From Kitagawia praeruptora (taxonomy: Eukaryota > Streptophyta > Magnoliopsida > Apiales > Apiaceae), in NCBI GenBank assembly GCA_037693485.1, contig CM075346.1, positions 57,469,001 to 57,533,000 of the forward strand: a stretch of DNA of 64,000 bases. The letters are read 5' to 3'. Made by a program: the position numbers and the translations under genes. The notes under the pieces are model-generated. The model was not told the origin of the DNA, did not search any database, and worked only from the letters and a program-made list of their open reading frames with translations. Shown here in pieces: positions 55,084 through 64,000 of this stretch; the stretch's first letter is position 1; every line of letters starts with the position of its first letter.

Positions 55084-55894
55084 CCTGGTTAGAAACTCTA
55101 GAGAGGCCAACGGCCCTCAATGACTCCTCGTTGATGAGGTCCCAGCACAACGATTGACCATTATTCTTGGTTAAAGTGTCGTAGGCAGCCTGTTCATCCA
55201 TGTTGAGGATGATTTTATTGGGGCTGCCATCAACCACTTTCCCAAAAGATTTCCTGAAGTGGGTACCTCAATCACCCCCTTCCTAAACTAAGTACATGTC
55301 CTCCTTCCACTTGGGGTTATTATCAACTACCGAGTGACCGTTAAAGATATGTGGGATTTTTGGACATTGTCTAAGGTAGACCCAGCTTAACTGATTACTA
55401 GAACTATTATAAAACTAAAAAATTTTCCTAAAAAGAGGGAGAAAAAGTGGAAAGTTATTCCTAAGGCACAAAACCATGAAATAGAGAATGGATTGCCATG
55501 CGTTGGGTGGTAGTTGGCATGGGCTGATTTGAACATCAGCCAATAAATGTGGGATAAAGTCATGAAAAGGAAACCTAAGCCCTACTACAACTGCATCCCT
55601 AAAGACACAGAGGGCATTGGGCCTCTAATGGCAAGGCATGTCACCAGGCCCAGCCAAGACAAGTTTAAGTGGGGACCTAACATTGTAAGTTTTGTTATAA
55701 CTCCTAACATTATTCTCCTCGTGAAACTTATTACAACAGTTATAAGCATCAAGTTCAGCTAAACTAGGGTATTCATCCCCGCAAACATTAATCATTTCAA
55801 TTAAACTCATGTAGGAGGAACGAATTTTGAAATCGTTACCTCTCTTTGAAGCAGAGTTCATCTTTGCCAAGCGCTGAGCCGCCTCGTTCGCCAT

Positions 55895-56372
55895 TGATGA
55901 GGGCTTGAAACCCATAAAATGTGAGGAAAGAGATGAAGATGCAAGAAACAGCCTAGAAATCTTCAAAGAATCTTCAAAGGAAACCCAGAATCCAGTGGAT
56001 ATGCCGGAAAAAGAAAAAGAAAACCCTTAAAAAGTCGCCAGAAATCGCTTCCACTTAGAGAGAAATTAGAAAATTTAATAAGTGTTTAGAGTGAAATGAG
56101 AAATGAAATCTCACTACACTATTTTATAGGAATTTCTTAGCCAGTTAACAACCGGTTAAAATTCAATGGGACCGGCAGTAAAGGCCCATAGACCCAAAGG
56201 GAGGGGAACCTGGAAAGTTCTTGAAAATCCCAGAACAATGTGGAATTTATTCACAAGTATAAAGTAAAAAATACTAAGGAATTAAGTTAGGCCCAAGATG
56301 CGCAATAGGCCCAAGGGCCTAACGACCCTAAGAATTAAAATTACAAGAATATTTATTATAAGTAAATTTTTG
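55895..56372 (-). promoter_or_regulatory. Upstream region of D's antisense gene
   Basis: On the minus strand a TATAAAAT box lies at 56121-56128, about 230 bp before the ATG at 55894, followed by an A/T- and CT-rich leader. No other gene is seen in this stretch. It adjoins the tandem repeats of the 3' UTR. Confidence 0.4.
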
Positions 56373-57100
56373 ACCAGAATCCTGATCCATTTCGAACAGG
56401 GACCCTGGTCGAAAAGCCTTCAATCAGAGTGTCAAAAATGATCTTAATTCGACCAGAATCTTGATCGATTTCGATCAGGAACCCTGATCAAAATGCCTTC
56501 AATCAGAATGTCAAAAATGGCCTTCATTCGACTAGAATCTTGATCGATTTCGATCAGGAACCCTGGTCGAAAAGCCTTCGATCAGAGTGTCAAAATGGAC
56601 TTAAGTCGACCAGAATTCTGATCGATTTCGACCAGAAATCCTGGTCTAAAATTCTTCGATCAGAACGTCAAAAGGGCCCTTAATTCGACCAGGATCCTGA
56701 TCGAATTCGACCTGGATCCTTAAGTCAAAGGCACAATCCAAAATAAGTAGGCCAAGAAATAATTAGGCCCAACCTACCAAAATTGTAGGCCCAATAAACT
56801 AAAAAAAATGTGTGCTTCGACCAGGATTCCGTTCGAATTCGATTAGGAATCCTGATCGAAAAAGCTTCAACCAAAATGTATAAATTGGCCTTAATTCGAC
56901 CAAGATCTTGATCGAATTCGATCAGGAATCCTGGTCTAAAAGTCATCGATCAGGACGTTAAAATGACCCTTTCTTCGACCAGGATCCTGGTCGAATTTGA
57001 CCAGGATTCCTAGTCGAAAGGTCTTTCACCAGGATGACAAATCGAGCCTTAAGTCAACCAAGATCCTAGTCGAATTTCGATCAAGAATCCTGGTCGAATA
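56373..57100 (+). repeat. ~79-bp tandem repeats in the 3' UTR of element D (about 9 units)
   Basis: Each unit begins GACCAGGATCCTGATCG(A/T)(A/T)TTCGA and contains CAGGAATCCTGGTCGAAAAG, followed by a variable TTC(A/G)ATCAG.(A/G)TGTCAAAA part. About 90 bp of unrelated sequence interrupts the array near 56715-56815. Units are internally palindromic; at 56979 one reads GACCAGGATCCTGGTC, a perfect 16-bp palindrome. Tandem repeats before the 3' LTR are a known feature of Tat-lineage elements. Confidence 0.85.
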
Positions 57101-57486
57101 TTTTCAGATTTTTGTTGATTTTTTCAGAAAAATATGGAAAATTGATATTTTCGGAGGAAATTTCAGAGGAGAAGTTCCAAAAATTCTAGAAAAATAGAGG
57201 AAAAATTACAAACTTATTTCCAAAGGCTACGAGCCTAAAATATTTTTGATAAACAATTCAAAAATAATGAAAAATACATGTGAGTACAAAGGAAAATAAG
57301 AAAAGTGCAAGAAAATTATTTATAATTTTCTGTGAGCCATAAATATTATCAGTTAGCCTCGAATAAGGCAAATCGTCGTAAATGTGTAGGTCGCTCCACA
57401 CTTTACACTTAAGATGATATCTGTGAAACACTAGTATAAAAAAGGCTTTTTAACTTCAATGAAAACCTGATCGGTTTTCCTAGAAA
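57101..57486 (+). other. 3' UTR of element D between repeats and PPT
   Basis: Non-coding. The block GTAGGTCGCTCCACACTTTACAC...AAGATGAT (57388-57420) recurs in inverted orientation in element G (about 58510-58550). The last 40 bp before the PPT (GAAAACCTGATCGGTTTTCC) are also shared. Confidence 0.55.
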
Positions 57487-57498
57487 TTGGGGGGCAAA
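57487..57498 (+). other. Polypurine tract of element D
   Basis: TTGGGGGGCAAA directly precedes the LTR; the same tract lies in inverted orientation at 58404-58415. Confidence 0.85.
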
Positions 57499-57882
57499 TG
57501 ATATGGGCTGAAAGTAAGTCCTAAAGACACATTTATTGTAGCATTAAATAAGCCTAAGTTGGTCCAAGGTTAAAGCCCATTTATGAAGCTCAAAACCCTA
57601 ATTAATTATTAAATTCGTAGTTAATTAGTCAGTTGATTATAGAACTCCAATATTGAGTCCAACAAGGGGCCAAATTCTTCAAAGATTAACCTCCAAGACA
57701 TATGAGTCCAATAAAAATCAACCTTCCTCGTGGAAGGATCTAGAGTTCCATCTAGAGTGAGTATGTCCACCAAGTTACCAAACCTAACCCAAATTCCAAG
57801 GCATCCAACACCTATATAAGGGCCTGATCCCTCACCTCTAGAGCTACGTTTACTGGCTTGATTCTTGGTATTTGCAAGATAC
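57499..57882 (+). repeat. 3' LTR of element D, interrupted by element G
   Basis: It begins TGATATGGGC and has a CCTATATAAGGG promoter box at about 57810-57820. It aligns with the inverse complement of 58403-57930 until AAGATAC (57876-57882), just past the presumed transcription start. There element G's LTR begins. GATAC (57878-57882) would be the target duplication; its partner lies outside the window. Confidence 0.8.
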
Positions 57883-58403
57883 TGTTGTGGAATAAAAACG
57901 AGGTTATTAGATTGCGGCTAGGGTTTATGTGTATTTATTGCTAGGGTTCGTGAGCTTCGTGCTTTAATGGCTGCTTCTGCGTTCGAGACTTAAACGGTCC
58001 TCACAGAATGCCTACGTATCTCTGTATTAAGAGAATCAAGCCAATAAAAAACGTAGTTCTGAGATGAGGGGTCAGACCCTTTATATAGGCTGAGAAGCCC
58101 TAAAATCGTAGTAGGGTTAGGTGACTTGGTGGGCAAGTCACCGCCTCTAGGAAGGTTCCGGATCCATTCCTTGTAGGAGTCTGTTTCCTTGTATGACTGT
58201 GTGGCTTGGAGGCTACTCTTTGTAGAGATAATGTCCTTATTGACTTGTATCTCCCAGCTGTTAATTATCCCTAAATATTAATTACGAAATTAATATTATA
58301 ACTGGGGTTTGGGCCCATCTGGTGGGCCCCACGTTTGGACCATTCTAGGTCTAATCAATGCCACATTAAATGTGTCTTTAGGGCTTACTTTTAGCCCATA
58401 TCA
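57883..58403 (-). repeat. 3' LTR of element G (521 bp)
   Basis: In element sense it begins TGATATGGGC at 58403 and ends TTCCACAACA at 57883, with CCTATATAAAGGG near 58075-58087. It is the same family as the D LTR, in opposite orientation, so the two form a tail-to-tail inverted pair. Confidence 0.8.
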
Positions 58404-58415
58404 TTTGCCCCCCAA
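58404..58415 (-). other. Polypurine tract of element G
   Basis: On the minus strand TTGGGGGGCAAA precedes the LTR. Confidence 0.85.
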
Positions 58416-58559
58416 CTTCTAGGAAAACTGATCAGGTTTTCCTTGAAGTTATAACGGCCTTACATGAGACTTGGGTCAGGGTTTATTGCTCTTACATGAG
58501 TATTTTCAACTTATCATCTTAATGTAAAGCGTGGAGCGACCGACGCAATTTACGACGAT

Positions 58560-58745
58560 GTTGAACGACACTAAGCGGTGTTAAATGGTACTAGACAGCG
58601 CTAATCAGCCTTAAACAATGTTTAAACAGTGTTAAACAATGTTAAATGGCATAAAACGGCACTAATCGGCGCTAAACGGTGCTATACCGGCACTAAACGG
58701 TGCTAATCGGCATTAAATGGTGCTTAATCGGCACTAAACGGTGCT
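58560..58745. repeat. ~20-bp tandem repeats (CACTAAACGGTGCTAATCGG type), element G
   Basis: About nine degenerate copies of (C/T)(A/G)CTAAACGGTGCTAATCGG, themselves built of a partly palindromic half (CACTAAACGGTG). They start just after the conserved GGAGCGACC block of the 3' UTR. Confidence 0.75.
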
Positions 58746-58746
58746 A

Positions 58747-58835
58747 GCGGGGGTCCGGGGGCGGCAGCCCCCGGGCGGGGTCCAAGGGGCGGCAGCCCCT
58801 GGCGGGGTCCAAGGGGCAGAGCCCCTGGCTGGGGT
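58747..58835. repeat. ~27-bp GC-rich hairpin repeats, element G
   Basis: Three copies of GGGGTCC(A/G)(A/G)GGGGC(G/A)G(C/A)(A)GCCCC, each able to fold on itself (GGGGC...GCCCC). The GC content is far above that of the surroundings. Confidence 0.8.
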
Positions 58836-58865
58836 CGAGCTGCCAGGTCAGCTTGGAAAATTGCA

Positions 58866-59460
58866 TGTTTTTTTTTTTTTTTTTTTTTTAGCTCAATTTC
58901 GAGCTCAGTTTCGAGCTCAATTTTCGAGCTCAAACTGTCCCAGGTCGTGGCTTTTTTCGAGCTCGTTTAGTTCATTTTCGACCTGAGCTTTTCGAGCTCA
59001 TCTAGTACAATTTCGAGCTCAATGGACGAGCTCAAACAGTCCCAGGTCGTATCCTTTTGACCTATTTTTCAAGTCATTTTCGACCTGGAAGTTTTAGGCT
59101 CAATTTGTTCAATTTCGAGCTCAAAAAACGAGCTCAAATAGGGGCCAGATCGTGGCTTTTTTCGTAGAAATCCAGTGTTTTTTCGACCTGAAATTATCGA
59201 GCTCAAATAACGTTAAAACGACCTCAAAATTAATCCTAGGTCGTTAGGAATTTCCATATTTTCTAATTCATTTTCGAGCTCAGACTCACGATCTTAATTC
59301 TAAGGAATATCGACCTCAAATGGATTTCAAGTCGTATGGATTTTTCGTGACTTTCTGTTCTTTTTCGACCTCAAATTTACGACTTAGCCATAGCATATTT
59401 TCGACCTCGAATTTAAGACTTTTCTGGTCGTTTGATTGAGCTCGGAAATGTACTACAAAG
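58866..59460. repeat. GAGCTC / TTTTCGACCTC short tandem array, element G
   Basis: After a 22-bp T tract (58866-58888), the motifs TTTCGAGCTCA and TTTCGACCT(C/G) alternate every 15-40 bp, more than 20 times, along with CAGGTCGT. GAGCTC is itself palindromic. Copies become more spaced and divergent towards 59460. Confidence 0.7.
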
Positions 59461-59844
59461 TGAGGTCGTTGGTTTCGACCTCAGTCAACTTTGTTGGGGA
59501 CTCTTGTTTGGTTTTGGGCCTTAGGCTCATGAGAATTTGGGACCTCTCCTCGTGGGCCCTAATTACATGTTTGGGCTTTCCTTTATTGGAACCCTATTTG
59601 ACTTTGACTTGGGCCTTAACAGGCCTGGTGCTGTTTGGCCTTTTTAAAGTCCACTTTATGTTGATGGCCCACAAAGGTTTCCAATAGGCTACAGCCGGTT
59701 GACCTTCTCCCTCTTCTTTCGGGTCTTTCCTTGGTTTGTAGGACCTTGCCTTGGTTTGAATTTAGCTACTAGTTCCTGATTTTTAGGCCTTCAATTCAAA
59801 CAACCAGCTTAATTTGAGGCAAACGGCCTTGTTGGCCATCAGGG
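59461..59844 (-). other. 3' UTR of element G between array and RNase H remnant
   Basis: No gene recognised. Short open frames on the plus strand show no domains. Text such as GGGCCTTAGG and TGGGCC resembles 3' UTR filler of D (about 56160-56340). Confidence 0.35.
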
Positions 59845-60850
59845 CGAATGCGTATCTCAATGCTCTCACTGACAGTTTCGTGCCTCCAAGGCATTATCAT
59901 GGAGCCAACCAGTCTCAAGATGAGCTTTGATGGGGGTCTGTCTAGCAACTTCCAACGTCGATGGGCGCCAACAATTTGCGCTCTATAGTGGGGTCTCCAA
60001 GACCTGATAGTAAACACTTCTAGTGTAGTTCTCGATTTCAGACGAGGCGAATTTGGACAAGGCATCGGTGGTTATACAAGTTGGTATTCCTCGAATCATA
60101 CCATACCAACTGTGATTTTACAATTTTCAGATATTTCAACATCGTTTCATCTTTGGCTTTTAGAGCTCTACTCACTTGGGCTATCACCAACCTTGAGTCT
60201 CCATAGACTTTAAGATTTTTGGCCCTCATGGCTAAAGACGAGCCTAGTCCGGCTTTCAAGGCTTTATACTCTGCCTCGTTATTGGTTGTCGAAAAATATT
60301 CAACTTCAAGGCACATTCAATCGCGAAGTCATCAGGGCTCTGTAGGACTATACAAGCACCACTTGATTTTGCTTTTTGATGCCCTATCAAAATAGAGCAC
60401 CCAATGTTTCTTCTAAACTTTATAAGTTCTCTCCCTCTTGGGGTGTCTCATCTTGCCCTTACTGGGGTGTTGTGCCTTCCTGCCCCCGACTTCTTGGTTG
60501 TCAATGGTATATTCAACTAAGAAGTCAACGAGTACCTGTGCTTTAATTGCAATTCGAGGATTGTACGCGATATCAAATTATCTGAGTTCTATCGCCCACT
60601 TAGCTAGCCTTCGGGTTATGCAATATGTTTCTCAGTTGCTGGTCCGTCAGGATTTCAATCTTATGTGCCTGGAAGTACGATCGTAGCTTCCTCGAGGCTG
60701 TTACCAATACCAAAGCACACTTCTTAATGGGAGAATAATTTAACTCAGCTGCATGCAACATCTTGCTCACATAGTAGATAGGCTTCTGAACCTTGTTATC
60801 CTTTCGAATGAGGATGGCACTCAATGCTTGTTCAGATATTTCAATGTTGG
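59845..60850 (-). pseudogene. RNase H to start of integrase remnant, element G
   Basis: On the minus strand: EQALSAILIRKDNKVQKPIYYVSKMLH (in two pieces), CALVLVTASRKLRSYFQAHKIEI, LTDQQLRNILHNPKASG, then after a stop VLYFD.ASKSKIKWC and EYFSTTNNEAEYKALKAGL...VYGDSRLVIAQV, ending in text homologous to D's WIDPIKAQL...GWLPNNAME. Several stops and shifts are present. The homology breaks near 59850, where the integrase should begin, and 3' UTR follows. This indicates a deletion of integrase and antisense gene. Confidence 0.75.
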
Positions 60851-61393
60851 CATTCTGGATTGAGGGTCCAAAATTTCAGATTGGTTTTCAAGCTTTGACT
60901 TGAAGTTTCAACCATTGGATCTTATCTGGAGGTTCATGACCCCTTCAAGTTTGGCCTTCATAGCTATCCCATGGCCTTCATGGCTAATAACTCGTGTTCC
61001 TTATCCTAGGATTCGAGGTTGACGTTTACATGTTCATCGTTGGTGTTCATATGTCGACTACCAAGTATTCACGACCTTTCTTTTGGATTGATGTCAAAAT
61101 AAAGGTCTTTAGGATCCCTTACTTGACTTCATGTCTTTCACGGCTTGTCTCGAATCTTAGTTCTGATTTCAGGGTTTTCAAACCTATTTTTGCTTCTTGT
61201 TTTTTATCCGGGGTCCTTCAAGGACTTAAACTCTTAGTAACTCTCGACCTTTCAGGGTTTTTATTTATGCGTTTGTTTGTTTCCATTCGTGTATTTTTTT
61301 ATTTTCGGTACTTGGTCATCTTTGACTTACACACATCAAGTGTTAGGTACATAAATAAAATCACATAATCAATGAATGGAAAACAAACTTGCA
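60851..61393 (-). other. Unassigned sequence in element G
   Basis: No gene, repeat or clear homology to other parts of the window is seen in most of this stretch. It contains palindromic-looking short words (GGCCTTCAT twice) but nothing I can support as a feature. The end near 61380 resembles the post-integrase spacer of D. Confidence 0.3.
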
Positions 61394-61577
61394 TTAATAA
61401 CTTGAGATGGGTTCAACCCTTACATAGAATACTACTGTCCTACTCGGAGCAACATGCTCTGCGATGGTTTCATCGAACCTTATTTCTACTTCTACTAGAT
61501 AAAATATGAAGCTAAAAACTACTAGGATAATTTGAACCCATCGGGGCTTTGCAAGACTAGGCTTGCACCACTTGATT
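61394..61577 (-). pseudogene. RNase H stub fused to post-integrase spacer (element G)
   Basis: Following the gag-protease stop, the minus strand reads KNKIKWCKPSLAKPRWVQ, equivalent to KTKNKWCGSCPAKSRWV in D's RNase H, then switches to the sequence that follows integrase in D. RT is missing before it and integrase after it. Confidence 0.55.
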
Positions 61578-63998
61578 TTATTTTTGATGCTCCAATAAAA
61601 TAGAGCACTCACTACTCCTTCTGGTCACCTCATTCTTATTCTGAAGTTCACTTACAGCTTGGGGTACAATCTCCTGCCCCTCGATTTCTTGATGTTCCTT
61701 ATCACTACAAACGTCCATGTCTTCAATCGGAAGGACCTGCCCCCCGACTCCATCAGGCCTTAACGCGGCTACATAACAGCTCCTAGCCATTTTCTGGTCG
61801 CCTTTTTGTTCTCCTACACCATTCCTGGTTGGAAACTTGATCTTCATGTGATAGGTTGAGGCCACAGCCTTAAAAGCATGGAGTCCAGTCCTCCCGAGGA
61901 TGGCATTGTAGGTGGAAGACGCTTTGATAACCAAAAAGTTCAGCATCTGAGTGGCCTCTGTTGGCTTCTGTCCGATGGTGACGGGCAACAAAATAGTTCC
62001 TTCAACTTTAGTCTCTACTCCGCTGAATCCATATATAGGCATGTTAGATAGGGTCAACTGAGAGTCGTTGTATCCCATTTTCACGAATGCATCATGGAAC
62101 AAAATGTCCACTGAAGCTCCATTGTCTATCAAGACTCGCTTCACCTCTGAATTCCCAATCATGGGTGTTATGACCAGCGGGTCATCATGGGGGAACTTCA
62201 CCCCTTCAAGGTCTGAATCATCAAATTCGATTGTTACTTCGGTTTTTGCACGCTTTGGTGTCTCTCCGACAATATGCATCACTTCTCGGGCATAAGCCTT
62301 CCGAGAGTTCCTTGTCGTCCCGGCCGCAGTCGGGCCTCCTGAGATCATGTTGATCACTGGCCCTCGGGGCTGTGGGGTGCGATCCCGATCATCGTCGTTC
62401 CTATCATACTCTCTTCTCTGATTATCACGATCTTCACCCTTAGTGAAGTGGCCCAACTTCCCTTTACGGATCAAGAACTCGATCTCATCTTTGAGTTGCT
62501 TACAGTCATCAGTGTCATGCCCCACGTCTTTGTGGAATCTGCAATACTGATTTTTGTTCCTCTTTGTGGGATCACCCCTGAGTGGCTTCGGCCATCGGAA
62601 ATCCTTATCCTTCTCAATGTCCAATAGGATTCGACTCCTGGGAGTGTTCAACCTTGCATACTCAGTGAACCTTGGTCCTTGGCTCTTCTTAGGGGCAGAG
62701 TCGGAGTCCTCACTAGTTCGGGGATACTTGTCCCTAGCATCATATTCCTGGTCATCATACTCCTGGTCTTGCCTTCGCTTCTTGGAGTTCCCGTTGCCTC
62801 CATTGTTTATCACGACATCCTTCATGGTGCTGTCCTCCGCCTTGATATACTTATCAGCCCTTCGTTGGAGCTCAGCCATATTCTCGGGTGGGTGCTTTGC
62901 CAATGACCTTTTAAAGTAAAGATCAGTGGTGCCGTGCTCCAGGGCTACCATGGCCACCTTGTTCTCTAAATCAGTAATATTTAATGTCTCCTTGGTGAAC
63001 CTCTTAAGATAATCTCTCAAATTCTCATTCTTCCCTTGTACCACATACATGAGAGATGCAGAACTTTTTTCATGAACTCTCCCGCTGATAAATTGACTAA
63101 CAAAAGCAGCACTTAACTCCTTAAAGGAGCCAATTGAGTTTGCAGGGAGTCGGCTATACCATCTTTGAGCCATGCCCGACAAGGTTTGAGGGAACGCCCT
63201 ACACTTCAAGGCGTCACTTGCAGGCTGTAGTAAGAGTGCGTTCGAGAACGTCCTAACATGATTTGCGGGATCACCCGTTCCATCGTAAGCCTTAATTGTC
63301 GGCATCTTGAACTTCCTTGATATGTGGGCATTCATCACGTCCTCAGTAAACGGAGGTGTGGGATCATCAGGGTCCCCAAGTGGCATCAGATCCTTGGGGT
63401 TGCTTTTAGGGGTTTTCACCCTTGTAGTTCTTTCAGGTGGGACGGTAGTCCTTCTTTGCCTCCTTGGAGGCCTCTCCAGATCTATGAAGGGAATCGGTCC
63501 TGACGTGGGAGGTGGCAAAGTCTGATTTGATCTGGCTTGCTCCCTGGCCATATCTTCCTTTAACTTTAAGATCTCGGCTTCATAAGCCTTAATCCTCTCA
63601 GCAGCTGTTGAAGGGAGTCCATCATGGATAGTTCGAGTTCTCCCCATAGGCTCTTTACTTGCACGCCGCCTCCTTGGAGCTTCATCACGCTCGTAATCAT
63701 CGCCAGAAGATGATTCATCCGTATAAGGACCAGAAAAATCGCGATAATCTCGATCTCGAATATATAGGGCATGACCACTCGGTCCAGCTCCGTAATTGGG
63801 CATCCCATACATTGGATTGGTGCTTATGGGGAGATCCGTGGTGTGGATCTGAACCCCTCGTGTAGGGTTGTTGGGGTCTACAATCAGGGAAGAAATCCCC
63901 GGGTTAGTTCCTGGAATTGTGTGGACGATCGGAGGTAGCGTACTCTCAACATGGGTAGTCGTCCCTAGGGGTTGAGAAACTTGATATGGAACGATAGT
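61578..63998 (-). CDS. gag: Gag-protease of gypsy element G (N terminus outside window)
   Basis: The frame is open from the window edge to 61578, about 807 codons; ATG at 63812 gives 744. Upstream codons (…TNPGISSLIVDPNNPTRG…) look like coding sequence, so the true start is probably outside. Domains: charged N-terminal part, retrotransposon Gag core (MAQRWYSRLPANSIGSFKELSAAF-like, in the usual W-YSRLP context), zinc-binding motif CRFHKDVGHDTDDC at about residue 424 counted from 63812, and an aspartic protease with DNGAS at about 563 (the T/S of DTG/DSG replaced by Asn) followed by ILGRTGLH. The last 60 residues slide into an RNase H region (EGQEIVPQ matches D's GGQEIIPQ), so RT has been deleted. 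It encodes capsid and protease only. Reading frame preservation suggests recent activity. Confidence 0.88.
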   Translation of the reverse strand, partial: TIVPYQVSQPLGTTTHVESTLPPIVHTIPGTNPGISSLIVDPNNPTRGVQIHTTDLPISTNPMYGMPNYGAGPSGHALYIRDRDYRDFSGPYTDESSSGDDYERDEAPRRRRASKEPMGRTRTIHDGLPSTAAERIKAYEAEILKLKEDMAREQARSNQTLPPPTSGPIPFIDLERPPRRQRRTTVPPERTTRVKTPKSNPKDLMPLGDPDDPTPPFTEDVMNAHISRKFKMPTIKAYDGTGDPANHVRTFSNALLLQPASDALKCRAFPQTLSGMAQRWYSRLPANSIGSFKELSAAFVSQFISGRVHEKSSASLMYVVQGKNENLRDYLKRFTKETLNITDLENKVAMVALEHGTTDLYFKRSLAKHPPENMAELQRRADKYIKAEDSTMKDVVINNGGNGNSKKRRQDQEYDDQEYDARDKYPRTSEDSDSAPKKSQGPRFTEYARLNTPRSRILLDIEKDKDFRWPKPLRGDPTKRNKNQYCRFHKDVGHDTDDCKQLKDEIEFLIRKGKLGHFTKGEDRDNQRREYDRNDDDRDRTPQPRGPVINMISGGPTAAGTTRNSRKAYAREVMHIVGETPKRAKTEVTIEFDDSDLEGVKFPHDDPLVITPMIGNSEVKRVLIDNGASVDILFHDAFVKMGYNDSQLTLSNMPIYGFSGVETKVEGTILLPVTIGQKPTEATQMLNFLVIKASSTYNAILGRTGLHAFKAVASTYHMKIKFPTRNGVGEQKGDQKMARSCYVAALRPDGVGGQVLPIEDMDVCSDKEHQEIEGQEIVPQAVSELQNKNEVTRRSSECSILLEHQK

Positions 63999-64000
63999 CC

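Larger units (their letters stand above)
54437..55894 (-). pseudogene. Antisense, intron-containing gene of element D (Transposase_28-like protein)
   Basis: On the minus strand ATG at 55894 (MANEAAQRLAKMNSASKRG) opens exon sequence with a recognisable domain: ALCVFRDAVVVGLRFPFHDF, LLADVQISPCQLPPNAW, then LYFMVLCLRNNFPL. I associate this with the plant 'putative gypsy type transposon' domain (PF04195). In-frame stops (for example near 55625 and 55420) show decay. GT...AG introns are visible at 55007-55083, 54696-54834 and 54561-54646. The last exon (ANVHFQSMIH...HAEEAEEKLKG) is coiled-coil-like and continues at 36805-36399 beyond element E. The gene lies between integrase and 3' LTR, opposite to the element, as known for extra ORFs of Tat-lineage gypsy elements. 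Function unknown. Confidence 0.65.
57883..64000 (-). mobile_element. Element G: gypsy element of D's family, internally deleted, running off the window
   Basis: From the right end of the window inward: gag-protease, a stub of RNase H fused to post-integrase spacer, unassigned sequence, a second RNase H segment, 3' UTR tandem arrays, PPT and 3' LTR, all on the minus strand. RT and integrase are missing. Two separate RNase H pieces imply either two superposed deleted copies or a complex deletion. The 5' LTR lies beyond 64000. Confidence 0.7.

Noticed and set aside
56373..57100. CRISPR-like array
   Set aside because: Units are contiguous, degenerate, about 79 bp with no unique spacers, and lie in a plant retrotransposon 3' UTR.
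57499..58403. Large hairpin or foldback DNA transposon
   Set aside because: The two arms are LTRs of two gypsy elements, each with its own PPT and internal 3' UTR outside the pair, and with TG...CA ends.

Overview
This window looks like plant nuclear heterochromatin, from a flowering plant and probably a eudicot. It is AT-rich and consists essentially of nested LTR retrotransposons. No host protein gene, rRNA, tRNA gene or CRISPR array was recognised. Plant origin rests on the Ty1/copia elements primed by initiator-tRNA-Met (TGGTATCAGAGC), the Ty3/gypsy fragments of Tat/Retand type, the tRNA-Asp primed LTR element, and the plant-type extra ORFs. The species cannot be named from this sequence alone.

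Layout. (1) 1-1402: end of a gypsy-type LTR inserted in fragment F (1403-3147), the 3' region of a copia element read on the minus strand. F carries the start of a large extra ORF ('env-like') and, divergently, a small gene on the plus strand. (2) 3148-15439: element A, an almost unmutated 12.3-kb copia element of probable SIRE/Sirevirus type (LTR, PBS, gag, pol, antisense-gene remnant, env-like ORF, PPT, LTR). Its 3' LTR is shared with a second, tandem unit that stops inside gag at 16175. (3) At 16173-16226 this joins, through a 19-bp triplication, the truncated pol of element B. B is a related copia on the minus strand whose gag and LTR lie at 27027-30362. B's integrase gene is split by element H (18697-27026, minus strand, target duplication CTTGT), a young copia with an open 1065-codon pol but no recognisable gag. 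(4) 30363-33301: minus-strand non-autonomous LTR element C (tRNA-Asp PBS, small gag-like ORFs, twin hairpins). (5) 33332-36805 and 54437-57882: decayed Tat-type gypsy element D (RT-RNase H-integrase, then an antisense, intron-containing gene, 79-bp tandem repeats, PPT, 3' LTR). (6) 36806-54431: older copia element E (target duplication TTTCC) inserted in D's antisense gene. E itself carries a 5.5-kb LTR-like unit I (40832-46324, target duplication AAGAA) in its integrase. (7) 57883-64000: gypsy element G of D's family, minus strand, inserted in D's 3' LTR. It has its own tandem arrays, RNase H remnants and an open gag-protease frame running off the window.

How the parts work together. gag and pol of A, B, E and H encode the usual capsid, protease, integrase, RT and RNase H. 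The unusual part is a conserved cargo region between pol and the 3' LTR of the A/E/F copia elements: a small gene transcribed against the element, head-to-head with a very long ORF of unknown function. D carries a separate antisense gene with promoter and intron signals. Relative ages from LTR pairs compared by eye: A about 2 differences in 497 bp, H about 3 in 1503 bp, E about 30 in 713 bp. A and H are therefore recent and E is older.
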